The notes under the pieces: generated by a model
The model's input: only the letters and a program-made list of their open reading frames with translations
Databases searched by the model: none
Told to the model about the DNA's origin: nothing
Shown: in pieces, positions 1 through 9,591 of the stretch
How the letters are laid out: every line of letters begins with the position of its first letter
Numbering within the stretch: position 1 is the stretch's first letter
Assembly (NCBI GenBank): GCA_934675585.1
Contig: CAKUQY010000009.1
Span: 7,924 to 71,923 of the forward strand
DNA length: 64,000 nt
Direction: 5' to 3'
Source of the DNA: an uncultured Opitutales bacterium
Lineage (GTDB): Bacteria; Verrucomicrobiota; Verrucomicrobiia; Opitutales; UBA953
Position numbers and translations under genes: made by a program

Positions 1-2
1 AT

Positions 3-2039
3 ATTCCCGCGAACGCGCAAGACGCTTTGCCTTTGAATTTTGAACAGCCAGGAAAATCGCCGGCAGAAGCGCAGGGCTCGAAAATTTCGGCGCAGCTGAC
101 GCAGGACGAACAGGGGGCTTACAAAATTATTATTCATTTTCGGCAGAAACCAGGTTGGCACGTTTATTGGAAAAATCCTGGCGAGCTGGGTTATCCGCTT
201 TCGATTAATTGGCAGGGCATTCCCGCCGATGTAAAATTCGGCGAATGGCGCTGGTCAACGCCCGAATTTGATTTGACGAACGGCATCGTCAGTTTTGTTT
301 ACGGGCACGACGGCTATGTTGAAATTCCCGTGACGTTTGAAAATCCGACGACGATTTCTGGCGAAGCGTCTTGGCTCGCCTGCGACGCGGAGGGCTGTAA
401 ACCTTTCGACGCTTCGTTGTCGGTCGAGCTTAAAAAAGACGTTCCCGCGACGAGTTCGGTCGTTCCCGCGACCGCGTTCCCGCAAAAAAATCACAAAATC
501 AAAGCCGTTTCTGTTCGCAGCAACGACAAATTGCTCGTCGTCGAATTTTCGGGACTTGCCAAAGGCGAATATTCGACGGGATTTTTCCCAGATGGCGAAG
601 GCACGGGAGCGCAAGTAACAATTACAACGCGCGATGTTGACGCGGGAACGGTTGGCTATTTGGTCGAAGCGGAACCCAAAGTTTTGACGACGACGGGCGT
701 GCTCGTTACCGAATTTGGAGCTTATGAAATTGAAACTTCGCCAGCTCAAAAAGATGTTCCCGCCGCGAGCGTTCCCGCAACGGTGAAAAAGCAATCAGCG
801 AATGGCGAAGCGGCATTGGTTTGGAATCATTGGACGCTGGAAGCGCAAGAAGAAGCGCTCGCGCAGGGAAAAATTGTTTACGTTGATTTTACCGCGAGTT
901 GGTGCGCGACCTGTCAGGTGAACAAACGCATTTATTCGAATGACGAACTGGCAAAACTGCTTTCCGTCGAAGATGTCGTGCTTTTTAAGGCAGACTGGAC
1001 GCGCCGCGATCCCGCGATTACGAGCGAACTCGCAAAATACAATCGTTCGGCGGTGCCATTTAATATTTTCAAAAAAGCGGGAGCGCCCGACGTTATTTTG
1101 CCGTCGCTTTTTGCGGGAGCGCAAACGGTTATCGACGGGCTTGACGCGATTCGCGCGGGAACGGTTTTGGCTGTTGAGGAAGAAAATTCCTTCGGCTTGG
1201 TCGCGCTGGCGCTCGCGTTTGTCGGTGGTTTGATTTTGAATTTGATGCCTTGCGTTTTTCCCGTTTTGGGACTCAAAATTATGCATTTTGCAAACAACGC
1301 GGGACAAAATAAAAAGCAAGTTGCGGCGCATGGATTTGTTTTTGCGCTCGGCGTTTTGATTTCGTTTTGGTTTTTGGCAGGACTTTTGATTGCGTTGCGC
1401 GCGGGTGGCGAACAGCTCGGCTGGGGCTTTCAAATGCAGTCGCCCGTTTTTGTGCTTTGCATGACAATTTTGCTTTTCGTGTTTGGCTTGTCTTTGAGCG
1501 GCGTTTTTGAATTTGGCGCAAGCGCAACCAGCGTTGGCGGCGAATTGACCCACAAAAGCGGTTTCGCGGGAACGTTTTTCTCGGGCGTTTTGGCGGTCGT
1601 TGTTGCAACACCTTGTTCGGCTCCATTTTTGGCGCAAGCATTGGGCACGGCATTGACGTTGCCGGCGTTGCAATCGCTCGCGCTGTTTACGGCGATCGCG
1701 CTTGGTTTGGCAGCGCCGTATCTCATTTTGTCGTGCGTGCCGCAATGGTTAAAATTTTTGCCGAAGCCGGGCGCGTGGATGGAAACTTTCAAGCAGGCGA
1801 TGGCGTTTTTGCTTTACGCTCCCGCGATTTATTTTGCGTGGATTTTGATTGCGCAAATCGAAGATTCGCTCGCCGAACTTTGCGTGTTGATTTCGTTTAG
1901 CGTCATCGCGTTTGCGTGCTGGATTTACGGACGCTACGTTACGCCGATGCGGAGCGCGGGAACGCGTTGGCTCGCGGGAACGATCGCGCTTGTAATTTTT
2001 GTCGCAACGATAATTGCCGACATTTATTGGGTGCTTTAA
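3..2039 (+). CDS. DsbD-family thiol:disulfide interchange protein, 5' end cut by window
   Basis: The frame is open from base 3, so the true start and most of a signal peptide lie upstream; the TTG at 27 is probably not the start. Counting from that TTG, the parts are: an N-terminal periplasmic DsbD-alpha-like domain with a Cys pair near residues 119-124 (LACDAEGCKP); a thioredoxin-like domain at about 265-385 with the active site WCATC; then about eight hydrophobic segments from 388 to the end carrying the DsbD membrane cysteines (LMPCVFP and ATPCSAP). The family passes electrons from cytoplasmic thioredoxin to periplasmic substrates. The thioredoxin domain precedes the membrane domain, unlike Escherichia coli DsbD where it is C-terminal. 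Nine exact GCGGGAACG copies lie inside the gene. Confidence 0.85.
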   Translation: MPANAQDALPLNFEQPGKSPAEAQGSKISAQLTQDEQGAYKIIIHFRQKPGWHVYWKNPGELGYPLSINWQGIPADVKFGEWRWSTPEFDLTNGIVSFVYGHDGYVEIPVTFENPTTISGEASWLACDAEGCKPFDASLSVELKKDVPATSSVVPATAFPQKNHKIKAVSVRSNDKLLVVEFSGLAKGEYSTGFFPDGEGTGAQVTITTRDVDAGTVGYLVEAEPKVLTTTGVLVTEFGAYEIETSPAQKDVPAASVPATVKKQSANGEAALVWNHWTLEAQEEALAQGKIVYVDFTASWCATCQVNKRIYSNDELAKLLSVEDVVLFKADWTRRDPAITSELAKYNRSAVPFNIFKKAGAPDVILPSLFAGAQTVIDGLDAIRAGTVLAVEEENSFGLVALALAFVGGLILNLMPCVFPVLGLKIMHFANNAGQNKKQVAAHGFVFALGVLISFWFLAGLLIALRAGGEQLGWGFQMQSPVFVLCMTILLFVFGLSLSGVFEFGASATSVGGELTHKSGFAGTFFSGVLAVVVATPCSAPFLAQALGTALTLPALQSLALFTAIALGLAAPYLILSCVPQWLKFLPKPGAWMETFKQAMAFLLYAPAIYFAWILIAQIEDSLAELCVLISFSVIAFACWIYGRYVTPMRSAGTRWLAGTIALVIFVATIIADIYWVL

Positions 2040-2446
2040 AATTTTGTTGATCGCCGAAAACAATGATTTGTTTTAAATTTTTTTGTAATTGGCGAGCAGT
2101 GCAAAAGCAATTCAAATTTGCGCGGCTCAAGCGCTTGCAAAACTTGCGATTCATATTCGCTGACTACATTTTTTAGCAAACAACGCAAACGCGTTAAAAG
2201 CCAAAAACTAAAACCACGCGTATCGAGCGCAATAAATTCCGTTCCCGTGAAATTAATGTTCGCGGGAACGTTTTTTACAAGTTGCGAAATGTGTTCCCGT
2301 GAGCCGATAACGCAAAAATTTTGCGCACTACCGTTCCCGCAAGCATTTTCGCAAATCGCGCGAAAGGCGCGCAAAATGGCTGCGTTTCCCGCGTCCGCAT
2401 CTAATTTTTTCGGCTCGGGCAACAACAGACAAACGCGCGTTTTCAT
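2036..2446 (-). pseudogene. N-terminal remnant of a glycosyltransferase-like gene
   Basis: A 136-codon frame starts MKTRVCLLLPEPKKLDADAG, which resembles the start of a GT-B glycosyltransferase (family 4 style). The C-terminal part has no recognisable domain and no nucleotide-sugar-binding half, so this looks like a gene cut short. Its ATG overlaps the stop codon of the acyltransferase fragment upstream, as in a surface-polysaccharide operon, and its end touches the end of the dsbD-like gene. A deletion that fused this remnant to the dsbD side is likely. It could instead be a small unknown protein; I rate the glycosyltransferase origin as moderate. Confidence 0.4.
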
Positions 2447-2769
2447 ACTTTTATTTTATCTAAAAATGCTTTCCACGGGAACGCAAAAATAATCCAGTGC
2501 ATGATCATCGCCGCCACAAGCGAAAGCGCCGTCGTCGCTAAAAACACGTCGATGGCGCTTGGAATCGAATACAATTTGTGCCGCAAATAATAATACAAAA
2601 AGAAACTATGATTGAGCCACATCAAGCCCGAATATTTGCCGAAGAATTGAAAAATTTTCGCTGTGAACGTTCCCGTGGGAACGATGGAAATGAAAAGAAG
2701 AATTGTTGCAGGAAGAATGATTGAATTATTGTGATGAAATGAATCAATTACGAGAAAGATAACAAAATG
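2443..2769 (-). pseudogene. C-terminal remnant of an acyltransferase-3-like membrane protein
   Basis: The minus-strand frame is open from a TGA at 2770-2772 to the stop at 2443, but has no start codon before the ATG at 2625. The translation carries hydrophobic stretches (IILPATILLFISIVP, then FLATTALSLVAAMIMHWIIF) and the ending FPWKAFLDKIKV. The GKYSGLMWLNHSFFLYY segment is typical of the last membrane helices of acyltransferase-3 (OafA/WecH-like) proteins. About 110 residues remain of the usual 350 or so. It lies directly upstream of the glycosyltransferase-like remnant with overlapping stop and start, which suggests a decayed polysaccharide-modification operon. Confidence 0.5.
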
Positions 2770-2837
2770 TCAAAAAAACAGAGGGCAAGTTTTAATTTTG
2801 CAACGGCGTTCCCGCAAAAGTTCGTTCCCGCAAAATA

Positions 2838-2872
2838 AAAAAACCGCAAGTTTTGAAACTCGCGGTTTTTTT
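2838..2872 (-). terminator. Terminator downstream of tRNA-Lys
   Basis: A hairpin pairs AAACCGC with GCGGTTT, with an inner AGTTT/AAACT stem. It is flanked by T runs on both strands, so it may act in either direction. It begins one base after the CCA end of the tRNA. Confidence 0.75.
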
Positions 2873-2947
2873 TGGTAGGACGCTGGAGACTCGAACTCCA
2901 AACCAATTGCTTAAAAGGCAACTGCTCTACCATTGAGCTAGCGTCCC
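2873..2947 (-). tRNA. tRNA-Lys(UUU)
   Basis: The reverse complement folds as a cloverleaf. The acceptor stem is GGGACGC/GCGTCCT, followed by A and an encoded CCA. The D arm contains AGCTCAATGGTAGAGC. The anticodon stem is GTTGC/GCAAT around the loop CTTTTAA, giving anticodon TTT, and the T arm is TGGAG-TTCGAGT-CTCCA. The gene is 75 nt. A terminator follows immediately. No other tRNA is adjacent. Confidence 0.96.
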
Positions 2948-3025
2948 ATCTGCTTTCGTTTGTGAAAGTAAATACTATTTTACAGAAAAGTTTTTGTAAA
3001 TGCAAGCACTTTTTTCAAAAAATAA

Positions 3026-3060
3026 AAATCCCTGCGGAAAACGCGTTCCCGCAGGGATTG
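3026..3060 (-). terminator. dnaK terminator
   Basis: On the minus strand, 17 bases after the dnaK stop, AATCCCTGCGG pairs with CCGCAGGGATT, followed by TTTTATTTTTT. One arm contains a CGTTCCCGC copy, so the iterated 9-mer contributes to the hairpin. Confidence 0.8.
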
Positions 3061-3076
3061 TTTGGTTTTTTATTGT

Positions 3077-4993
3077 TTATTTTTTGTCGTCGTCAACAAC
3101 TTCAAAGTCCGCATCGACGGGTCCGTCTTTTTTGGCGTCGCCTGTTGGAGGAGGCGTTCCCGCGTCGGCTGCGCCTGCTTGTTGTTGTGCAGCGGCTTGT
3201 TGTGCGGCTTGCATAATTGCGTCAAACTTTGCAATTTGTGCGTTGATTGCGTCGAGCGTTGAAGCTTTATCATCGAGCAATTTCTTTGATTCTGCGATCA
3301 ATTTCTCGGCTTCTTCTTTTGCGTTTGCTGGCAATTTGTCGCCTGCGTCCTTGATTTGTTTTTCAAGTTGGAAGGTGTAAGCGTCGAGCTTGTTGCGAGC
3401 TTCTGCGGTTTCGCGCAAGACTTTATCTTCTGCAGCGTGCATTTCTGCTTCTTTGCGGAGTTTTTCGACTTCGTCTTTGCTCAAACCTGATGAGCCAGTG
3501 ATTGAGATTTCTTGTTTTTTGCCGGTGCCTTTATCGATTGCCGAGACGTGCAAAATGCCGTTTGCGTCGATGTCGAATGTAACTTCGATTTGTGGCGTGC
3601 CGCGCGGAGCAGCGCTGATGCCGTCGAGGCGGAACAAGCCGAGTTGCTTGTTGTCTTTTGCCATTGGGCGTTCGCCTTGCAAAACGCGAATATCAACAGC
3701 AGTTTGGTTGTCGGCATAGGTTGAGAAGATTTGCGATTTCTTTGAAGGAATCGTTGTGTTGCGATCGATCATTGGTGTTGAAACGCCGCCTGCGGTTTCG
3801 ATTGAAAGTGTGAGCGGGGTCACGTCGAGCAACAGCACGTCGCGCACGTCGCCTTTCAAAACGCCACCTTGAATTGAAGCGCCGATTGCAACGACTTCGT
3901 CAGGATTTACGCCTTTGTTTGCAGGTTTTCCCGCGAGACCGTTGGCGATTTCGACAACTTTTGGCATACGCGTCATACCGCCGACGAGCACGAGTTCGTT
4001 GATTTCGTTCATCGACAAATCAGCGTCTTTCAAGCATTTTTGGAATGGAATTTTTGTGCGTTCGAGCAGGTCGTCGCAAAGTTGTTCGAGTTTTGCGCGC
4101 GTCAATTGAACATTCAAGTGTTTTGGACCCGTTGCGTCTGCCGTGATAAATGGCAAGTTGATGTCGCAAGTGTTGGTTGAAGAAAGTGAAATTTTTGCTT
4201 TTTCAGCTTCTTCTTTCAAACGTTGCAATGCGATTGGGTCGTTGCGCAAATCGATGCCGTTTTCAGCTTTAAAACCGTCAACGAGCCACGAAATAATGCG
4301 TTCGTCAAAGTTGTCGCCACCGAGGTGTGTGTCGCCGTTAGTTGCTTTGACTTCGAAAACGCCGTCGCCGATTTCAAGAATTGACACGTCGAATGTACCA
4401 CCGCCCAAGTCGTAAACAGCGATTTTTTCGTCGCTCTTTTTATCCAAACCATAAGCCAATGAAGCCGCGGTTGGTTCGTTGATAATACGCAACACTTCAA
4501 GACCTGCGATTGCGCCAGCGTCTTTGGTTGCTTGGCGTTGCGCGTCGTTAAAATACGCGGGAACGGTGATGACTGCTTGCGTAATTTTTTCGCCCAAGAA
4601 AGCTTCTGCGTCGGCTTTCATTTTGCCGAGCACCATTGCAGAAATTTGTTCTGGCGCAAAAACTTCTTTTTTGCCATTGACTTCTGCTTGGATCGCCGCG
4701 TCGCCGTTTTTGCCTTCAACAACGGTGAACGGGAACGATTTTATTTCTTCTTGAACTTCGTTAAACTTACGACCAATCAAACGTTTTGCCGAGAAAATGG
4801 TGTTTTGTGGGTTGGTCACCGCTTGGCGTTTTGCAGCTTGACCTACCAAACGCTCACCATTTTTTGCAAACGCGACAACTGATGGAGTCGTACGTGCGCC
4901 TTCGCTGTTTGGGATGACTACAGGCTCGCCGCCTTCCATCACCGCCATACACGAATTGGTTGTTCCTAAATCGATACCTAATATTTTACTCAT
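3077..4993 (-). CDS. dnaK: Chaperone DnaK (Hsp70)
   Basis: At 638 residues it equals the usual DnaK length. The ATPase domain opens with GIDLGTTNS and has the phosphate-2 motif [11 protein letters not shown]. The substrate-binding domain follows from about residue 390 ([14 protein letters not shown]), and the C-terminal lid ends [12 protein letters not shown], the acidic GrpE/DnaJ-related tail. It is a cytosolic ATP-dependent protein-folding chaperone. The low-complexity lid linker ([16 protein letters not shown]) contains an Ala-Gly-Thr encoded by the 9-mer. An AAGGA lies nine bases before the ATG, one of the few clear ribosome-binding sites here. No grpE or dnaJ is adjacent, so it appears to be a single-gene unit. 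Confidence 0.98.
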   Translation of the reverse strand: MSKILGIDLGTTNSCMAVMEGGEPVVIPNSEGARTTPSVVAFAKNGERLVGQAAKRQAVTNPQNTIFSAKRLIGRKFNEVQEEIKSFPFTVVEGKNGDAAIQAEVNGKKEVFAPEQISAMVLGKMKADAEAFLGEKITQAVITVPAYFNDAQRQATKDAGAIAGLEVLRIINEPTAASLAYGLDKKSDEKIAVYDLGGGTFDVSILEIGDGVFEVKATNGDTHLGGDNFDERIISWLVDGFKAENGIDLRNDPIALQRLKEEAEKAKISLSSTNTCDINLPFITADATGPKHLNVQLTRAKLEQLCDDLLERTKIPFQKCLKDADLSMNEINELVLVGGMTRMPKVVEIANGLAGKPANKGVNPDEVVAIGASIQGGVLKGDVRDVLLLDVTPLTLSIETAGGVSTPMIDRNTTIPSKKSQIFSTYADNQTAVDIRVLQGERPMAKDNKQLGLFRLDGISAAPRGTPQIEVTFDIDANGILHVSAIDKGTGKKQEISITGSSGLSKDEVEKLRKEAEMHAAEDKVLRETAEARNKLDAYTFQLEKQIKDAGDKLPANAKEEAEKLIAESKKLLDDKASTLDAINAQIAKFDAIMQAAQQAAAQQQAGAADAGTPPPTGDAKKDGPVDADFEVVDDDKK

Positions 4994-5141
4994 AATTTTT
5001 TCCTTAATTTTTATTGTTAATAAATTGGTTAACTGAGTTCTAAGTGAACCTCATTTTCGTATGTAGCATTTTCCGTGCCAATTGAAAAATATCGCGCGTT
5101 CCCGCAAAATTTTTCGCTTGCTGTTTTGTTTCAGTTTTTAA

Positions 5142-5170
5142 TTGTCGTTCCCTCGCGACCGAATTATAAT
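5142..5170 (+). promoter_or_regulatory. Sigma-70-type promoter of the MBL gene, leaderless layout
   Basis: TTGTCG (5142-5147), a 17-bp spacer and TATAAT (5165-5170). The ATG at 5178 is 7 nt after the -10 box, so transcription should start at or beside the start codon. Confidence 0.65.
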
Positions 5171-5177
5171 AACTGTT

Positions 5178-6587
5178 ATGAGAATTACCCCATTTGGCGC
5201 CGCAGGAGGCGTAACCGGCTCGTGTTATTACATCACGACGAAAAAAGCAAAAATCGTAATTGATTGCGGCATTTTTCAAGGATTTTCGATTAGCGAAGAG
5301 CAAAATCGAATTCCGCCAAGCATTGACATTCCAGGGCTGTCGGCTGTCATTTTGACGCACGCGCACCTCGACCATTGCGGACGCTTGCCGTTGTTGGTAA
5401 AAGCGGGTTATCGCGGTCCTATTTTTGCGCTTGCGTCAGCAATTGAAGTGGCAAAATTGATTTTGCTCGATGCGGCTCACATTCAAGAAAGCGATACGAT
5501 TCGCGCCAATCGCCGTCGTGCGCGCGCGTTGCGCAAGCCGCGGGAACCGCTTTTTACCACCGAAGATGTCAAAAAAGTGTTCCCGCTTTTTCAAGCCGTT
5601 GAATACGAACAAGAAACGCCCGCGGGAACGGGATTTAAATTTAAATTTGTCGATGCTGGTCACCTTTTGGGTTCGTCGAGCGTCGAATTATTTGTGAATG
5701 ATCAAGGCGTGCAAAAATCGCTTTTGTTTAGTGGCGATTTGGGAAATTATAATTCTCCAATTATGCGCGACCCAAAAACGATCGACGATCACGATTTTGA
5801 TATGATTTTTGTCGAATCAACTTACGGCGATCGCGACCACCGCGATTTGGATGCGACCGTGCGCGAATTTTATGAACTTGTTAGCGCCGCAATCAAACGC
5901 AACGGAAAGGTGTTAATCCCAACATTTGCCGTTGGTCGAGCGCAACAATTGTTATTCCATCTTGGACAATTTTTTGCTTCGGGAACGCTCCCGCGCGTGC
6001 CCATTTATCTCGACAGCCCGATGGCGATTAAAGCGTCTCGGCTCTACAAAAACCATGTCGATGAAATCGATGAACAATTGAGCGTTCCCGCGACACAACA
6101 AATGTTGAAAGAAGGGCTCAAATCACTCAAAGTTTGCGAAACCGGCGAAGAATCGCAAGCCCTCAACGACAAGCCCGGACCTTTTATTGTTTTGGCGGGA
6201 GCGGGAATGTGCAACGGCGGACGCATTTTGCACCATTTTCGTCACGGACTTTGCAAATCTGAAAACACGGTAATTATTTGTGGTTACCAAGCCGAAGGTT
6301 CGCTCGGTCGTATGCTCGCAGAAGGCAAAAAACGTGTGCGCATTTACGGCGAAGAAATTGGCGTTGCCGCAACGGTGCGCACGCTGGGCGGTTTTTCGGC
6401 TCACGCAGGCCAAACAGAATTGATGAAATGGCTGACGCCACTTTGCCAAAAAAGCAAAGAAAAACGTCCGCGCGTCGTCGTCATTCACGGCGAAAATAAA
6501 CAGCGCGCCGCGCTTGCAGAATTGATTCATGTGCGCTTTGGTATTCGCCCGATGATTCCTTATTTGGGCGAAGCAATTATTTTGTAA
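5178..6587 (+). CDS. MBL-fold beta-CASP RNA-processing nuclease family protein
   Basis: 469 residues. The metallo-beta-lactamase zinc motif HAHLDH is at residues 61-66, followed by SGDLGNYNSP. The beta-CASP part has FAVGRAQQLL and GAGMCNGGRILHH, and the end carries FSAHAGQTEL, which supplies the last metal-binding His. This is the CPSF73-like bacterial class of RNA endo- or exonucleases (YsiA/TTHA0252-like). I chose the ATG at 5178 rather than an upstream one because the fold starts at MRITPFGAAGG and a promoter overlaps the upstream codons. It begins a same-strand run with the DUF192 gene 7 bp downstream. The native RNA target is not evident. Confidence 0.88.
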   Translation: MRITPFGAAGGVTGSCYYITTKKAKIVIDCGIFQGFSISEEQNRIPPSIDIPGLSAVILTHAHLDHCGRLPLLVKAGYRGPIFALASAIEVAKLILLDAAHIQESDTIRANRRRARALRKPREPLFTTEDVKKVFPLFQAVEYEQETPAGTGFKFKFVDAGHLLGSSSVELFVNDQGVQKSLLFSGDLGNYNSPIMRDPKTIDDHDFDMIFVESTYGDRDHRDLDATVREFYELVSAAIKRNGKVLIPTFAVGRAQQLLFHLGQFFASGTLPRVPIYLDSPMAIKASRLYKNHVDEIDEQLSVPATQQMLKEGLKSLKVCETGEESQALNDKPGPFIVLAGAGMCNGGRILHHFRHGLCKSENTVIICGYQAEGSLGRMLAEGKKRVRIYGEEIGVAATVRTLGGFSAHAGQTELMKWLTPLCQKSKEKRPRVVVIHGENKQRAALAELIHVRFGIRPMIPYLGEAIIL

Positions 6588-6594
6588 TCGAAAT

Positions 6595-7032
6595 ATGAAG
6601 CGCTTGTTTTTGGCGATTGGTTTATTTGCGGGAACGTTTTTTTGCGCTTGCGAAAAAACACTTGACGTTCCCGCAACAACGCCAATTGTTTTGAGCAACG
6701 GTGTACAAATTTTGGTCGAAATTGCCGACGATGACGCAACAAGAATGCGCGGTTTGCAAGGACGTAAAAATTTGCCAGAAAATCACGGCATGCTGTTTGT
6801 GTATTCGCGCGGAGATCGCCGAGCGTTTTGGATGAAAGACACGCTCATCGATTTGTCGATTGGCTATTTTGATTCGGCGGGAACGCTTGTCGAAATTTAT
6901 GATATGAAAGCGGGCGATGAAAATTCTACAATCTCACGTTCCCGCGATATTAAATATGTGCTTGAAATGCCCGCTGGCTGGTACGCGCGCCACGGCATTT
7001 CGGCGGGAACGGTAAGTTTAAAATTAAAATAA
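6595..7032 (+). CDS. DUF192 family secreted or lipoprotein
   Basis: 145 residues. The N-terminal hydrophobic segment (LFLAIGLFAGTFFCAC) has cysteines at 17 and 19 that could be lipidated. The body fits DUF192: MRGLQGRKNLPENHGMLFVY, then FWMKDTLIDLSIGYFD and a final MPAGWYARHGI. DUF192 proteins are small extracytoplasmic beta-barrel-like domains of unclear function. The Ala-Gly-Thr in the signal segment and Val-Pro-Ala just after it are both encoded by copies of the 9-mer. Its stop overlaps the next ATG by one base (TAATG), so the two are co-translated. Confidence 0.85.
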   Translation: MKRLFLAIGLFAGTFFCACEKTLDVPATTPIVLSNGVQILVEIADDDATRMRGLQGRKNLPENHGMLFVYSRGDRRAFWMKDTLIDLSIGYFDSAGTLVEIYDMKAGDENSTISRSRDIKYVLEMPAGWYARHGISAGTVSLKLK

Positions 7033-8357
7033 TGGAGCGAAAAGATTTTTTGAAATTGAGCGCTTTGGCGGGAATGGGTGTGGCTTTTGCGCCTAATATT
7101 TTGGCGGGAACGATCGGCGAAAAACACGTTCCCGCGAGCGAACGCATTTGTGTCGCGATGATTGGTTGCGGCTCACAAGGCAATGTTTTGCTCGATGCAA
7201 TTATGCGCGCAACAAAAACTTGCGGCATTGAAATCGTAGCCGTTTGCGATATTTGGAAATGGAAATTAGATGCCACCGCCAAGCGTCTCAAAGCCAATGG
7301 TCGCAATGTGCGCGCCTATCTCGATTATCGCGAATTGTTAGCAAACGAAAAATCGCTCGACGCAGTTTTTGTCGCGACGCCCGATTGCTGGCACGCGCAA
7401 ATCACTATTGATGCGCTCGCTGCGGGAACGCACGTTTATTGCGAAAAAATGATGGCGCACACGCTCGAAGCCGCACAAGCAATGACGACGGCTGCCGCGG
7501 GAACGCAAAAATTAGTGCAAATTGGACACCAACGCCACTCGAATCCCTACTACATTTGGGCGCACGAAAAATTGTTGCCAAGTGGCGCTCTCGGCGGGAT
7601 CACCGCGGCTTCGGGAGTTTGGAATCGCGCATTTCAAAAACCAATCGTCGCGCCTAAAAAATTCGTTCCCGATGCAAATTTGCTCAAAGAATTTGGCTAC
7701 GAAAACGTTCACGAATTTTTGAATTGGCGCGGTTTTAAGCGTTATTCGGGCGGGCCAATTTGTGATTTGGGCGGACATCAAATCGAAATTTTTAATTGGT
7801 TTCTTGGCGCTCCCGTCAGCGTAATGGCAACGGGCGGACGTGATTTTACGCCCGAATCTGACAGCGAATGGCCTGACAATATTCATTGCGTTTTTGATTA
7901 CAAAACAGCGCGCGGGAACGTGCGCGCGGTTTATTCGGTGCGCTTGCACACTGGTTTTGGAATCGGCTATCACGAAGTTTTGATGGGCGATTTTGGTTCC
8001 GTGCGTTTAGCAGAAAATCCTAATTTAATCACCGTGAGCAAAGAGCCGCGCGCGCTTGTTGATTGGAGCGATTTTGTGCGGCGCGGCATTTTAAAAAGTT
8101 CGCAAAACGTTCCTGTCAAAATGAATGAAGCCCTTGATGCGCGCGCGGTTGCGAGCGAGCCTGTAGAATTTTATTCGCCGCCCAATGTTGTTTCGCTCGG
8201 CAACAAAACCATTCATCAACCACATGTTGAAAACTTTTTACAAGCGATTCGCGGGAACGCCAAATTGACTTGTCCTATCGCCGAAGCATTTAAAACCGAA
8301 GCCCCCATTTATGCCGTTAATCGCGCAATCGAGGCGCAATGCAAAATTGATTTGTAA
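7032..8357 (+). CDS. Gfo/Idh/MocA family oxidoreductase with signal-like N-terminus
   Basis: 441 residues. The first 27 look like an export or Tat-style leader (ERKDFLKLSALAGMGVAFA), common in Planctomycete and Verrucomicrobial members. The Rossmann nucleotide motif GCGSQG is at about 45-50. EKMMAHTLEAAQAM replaces the usual EKP motif, and GGPICDLGGHQIEIFNWFLG is the characteristic second-domain segment. The family reduces or oxidises sugars and inositols with NAD(P). The substrate is unknown. The ATG overlaps the DUF192 stop. Several 9-mer copies are in frame as Ala-Gly-Thr and Gly-Asn. Confidence 0.88.
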   Translation: MERKDFLKLSALAGMGVAFAPNILAGTIGEKHVPASERICVAMIGCGSQGNVLLDAIMRATKTCGIEIVAVCDIWKWKLDATAKRLKANGRNVRAYLDYRELLANEKSLDAVFVATPDCWHAQITIDALAAGTHVYCEKMMAHTLEAAQAMTTAAAGTQKLVQIGHQRHSNPYYIWAHEKLLPSGALGGITAASGVWNRAFQKPIVAPKKFVPDANLLKEFGYENVHEFLNWRGFKRYSGGPICDLGGHQIEIFNWFLGAPVSVMATGGRDFTPESDSEWPDNIHCVFDYKTARGNVRAVYSVRLHTGFGIGYHEVLMGDFGSVRLAENPNLITVSKEPRALVDWSDFVRRGILKSSQNVPVKMNEALDARAVASEPVEFYSPPNVVSLGNKTIHQPHVENFLQAIRGNAKLTCPIAEAFKTEAPIYAVNRAIEAQCKIDL

Positions 8358-8380
8358 AAATTTAATCACACAAAAAATTT

Positions 8381-9580
8381 ATGAAATACAAAGAACTTGA
8401 AAATCTCTGCGACAAAAATCTAATTACGTTTGAACAACGCGATGCGATTGCAGAAGCGCTAAAAATTGGTCCATTTTCAAAAGCGCGCAATTACTTGTTT
8501 GTTTGCGCTTGCGCGTTGGGCGGCATTTTAGTTTTGGCGGGAATCATTATGCTGATTTCAGCAAATTGGGAAGACGTTCCCGCGCGCGTCAAGCAAATCG
8601 GCTCATCGATTTTGTTGCTTGGATTTTGGTTGGCGGGATTAAAATTTTTATTTCAAAAAAATCCTCGTCCCATCGTTGGCGAAATTTTTTGTTCGTTGGG
8701 CGCGGTGATGTTGTTGGTTTGCATCGCGCTTTACGGGCAAATTTATCAATTGTCGTCAGAAACTTGGAAGCCGCTATTTGCTTGGTTTGTCGGCATTGTG
8801 GCGTTCCCGTGGATTTTGAAATTGCGCGGCGTTTTTGTGATTTCGCTCATTGCGGGAACGGCGGCGATTTTAACTTATGCCAGCGAAAATTTTAATGGTA
8901 GCAATGCGTTTTTTATTACTTACGCAACGTTTATTTCGATTTTTGCTTTGGGCGTTTTTCTTAAAAATTGTTTGGGCGAAAAAGCGCGCAGCTACGCGGT
9001 GTTCCCGCGCGTGGGCGGGTTTTTGTGCGCGACAATGATGGCGTTTTTTGCGTGTTCTAGTGTTGTCAATTTCAAAATGTCCGCACTTTTAGTGTTCGCG
9101 GGAACGCTCGTATTTTTGGTGGCGCAAATTTGGAATGTTTTTTGCACGAGCGAAAATAATCGTCGCTTTGGTATTTTTGTTGCGGGAACGCAAGCGCTCT
9201 TTTTCGTGTTCCCGCTCATCGCCTCCGCTATTTGTTTTGGGAATAATATTTCTGAAATTTATTTTGGAGACAACAATGTGTTTGAAATTTTGATGATTGC
9301 GCTTTTCTTTGTAACAGGCGTTCTCACGATGATTTGGGGCGCAAAAATCAACGAAAAATTTCACATTAACACGGGAACGATTTTGGTGTTGCTTTCGGGC
9401 TTGGCGGTTTTGACGCGCGTCATCGAATCGCTTTCTACGAGCGGATTTGTGCTGATTTTTGCGGGAACGTTTTTTCTCGCGTTTGCTTACGCGTTGGCGC
9501 GTTCCCGCAAAATTTTAACCGAAAAAGTGGCGAATGAAAATACAAGCGTTCCCGCCGAAAAACCAACCGAAAATCAATAG
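8381..9580 (+). CDS. DUF2157-type multi-spanning membrane protein
   Basis: 399 residues. A short cytosolic head (LENLCDKNLITFEQRDAIAEAL) is followed by about ten hydrophobic helices starting with FVCACALGGILVLAGIIMLISANWEDVPA, the ISANW motif typical of DUF2157. The function of this family is unknown. The next gene encodes a GDYXXLXY-type protein, the usual partner of DUF2157/DUF4401 genes, which strengthens the call. Seven exact 9-mer copies fall in this 1.2-kb gene, encoding Val-Pro-Ala, Ala-Gly-Thr and Arg-Ser-Arg in or beside membrane segments. Confidence 0.8.
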   Translation: MKYKELENLCDKNLITFEQRDAIAEALKIGPFSKARNYLFVCACALGGILVLAGIIMLISANWEDVPARVKQIGSSILLLGFWLAGLKFLFQKNPRPIVGEIFCSLGAVMLLVCIALYGQIYQLSSETWKPLFAWFVGIVAFPWILKLRGVFVISLIAGTAAILTYASENFNGSNAFFITYATFISIFALGVFLKNCLGEKARSYAVFPRVGGFLCATMMAFFACSSVVNFKMSALLVFAGTLVFLVAQIWNVFCTSENNRRFGIFVAGTQALFFVFPLIASAICFGNNISEIYFGDNNVFEILMIALFFVTGVLTMIWGAKINEKFHINTGTILVLLSGLAVLTRVIESLSTSGFVLIFAGTFFLAFAYALARSRKILTEKVANENTSVPAEKPTENQ

Positions 9581-9591
9581 TTTTTTGACTT

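Noticed and set aside
795..1745. 316-codon minus-strand frame over the DsbD gene
   Set aside because: Antisense shadow rich in Arg, Gln and Asn; the plus-strand product has clear DsbD motifs.
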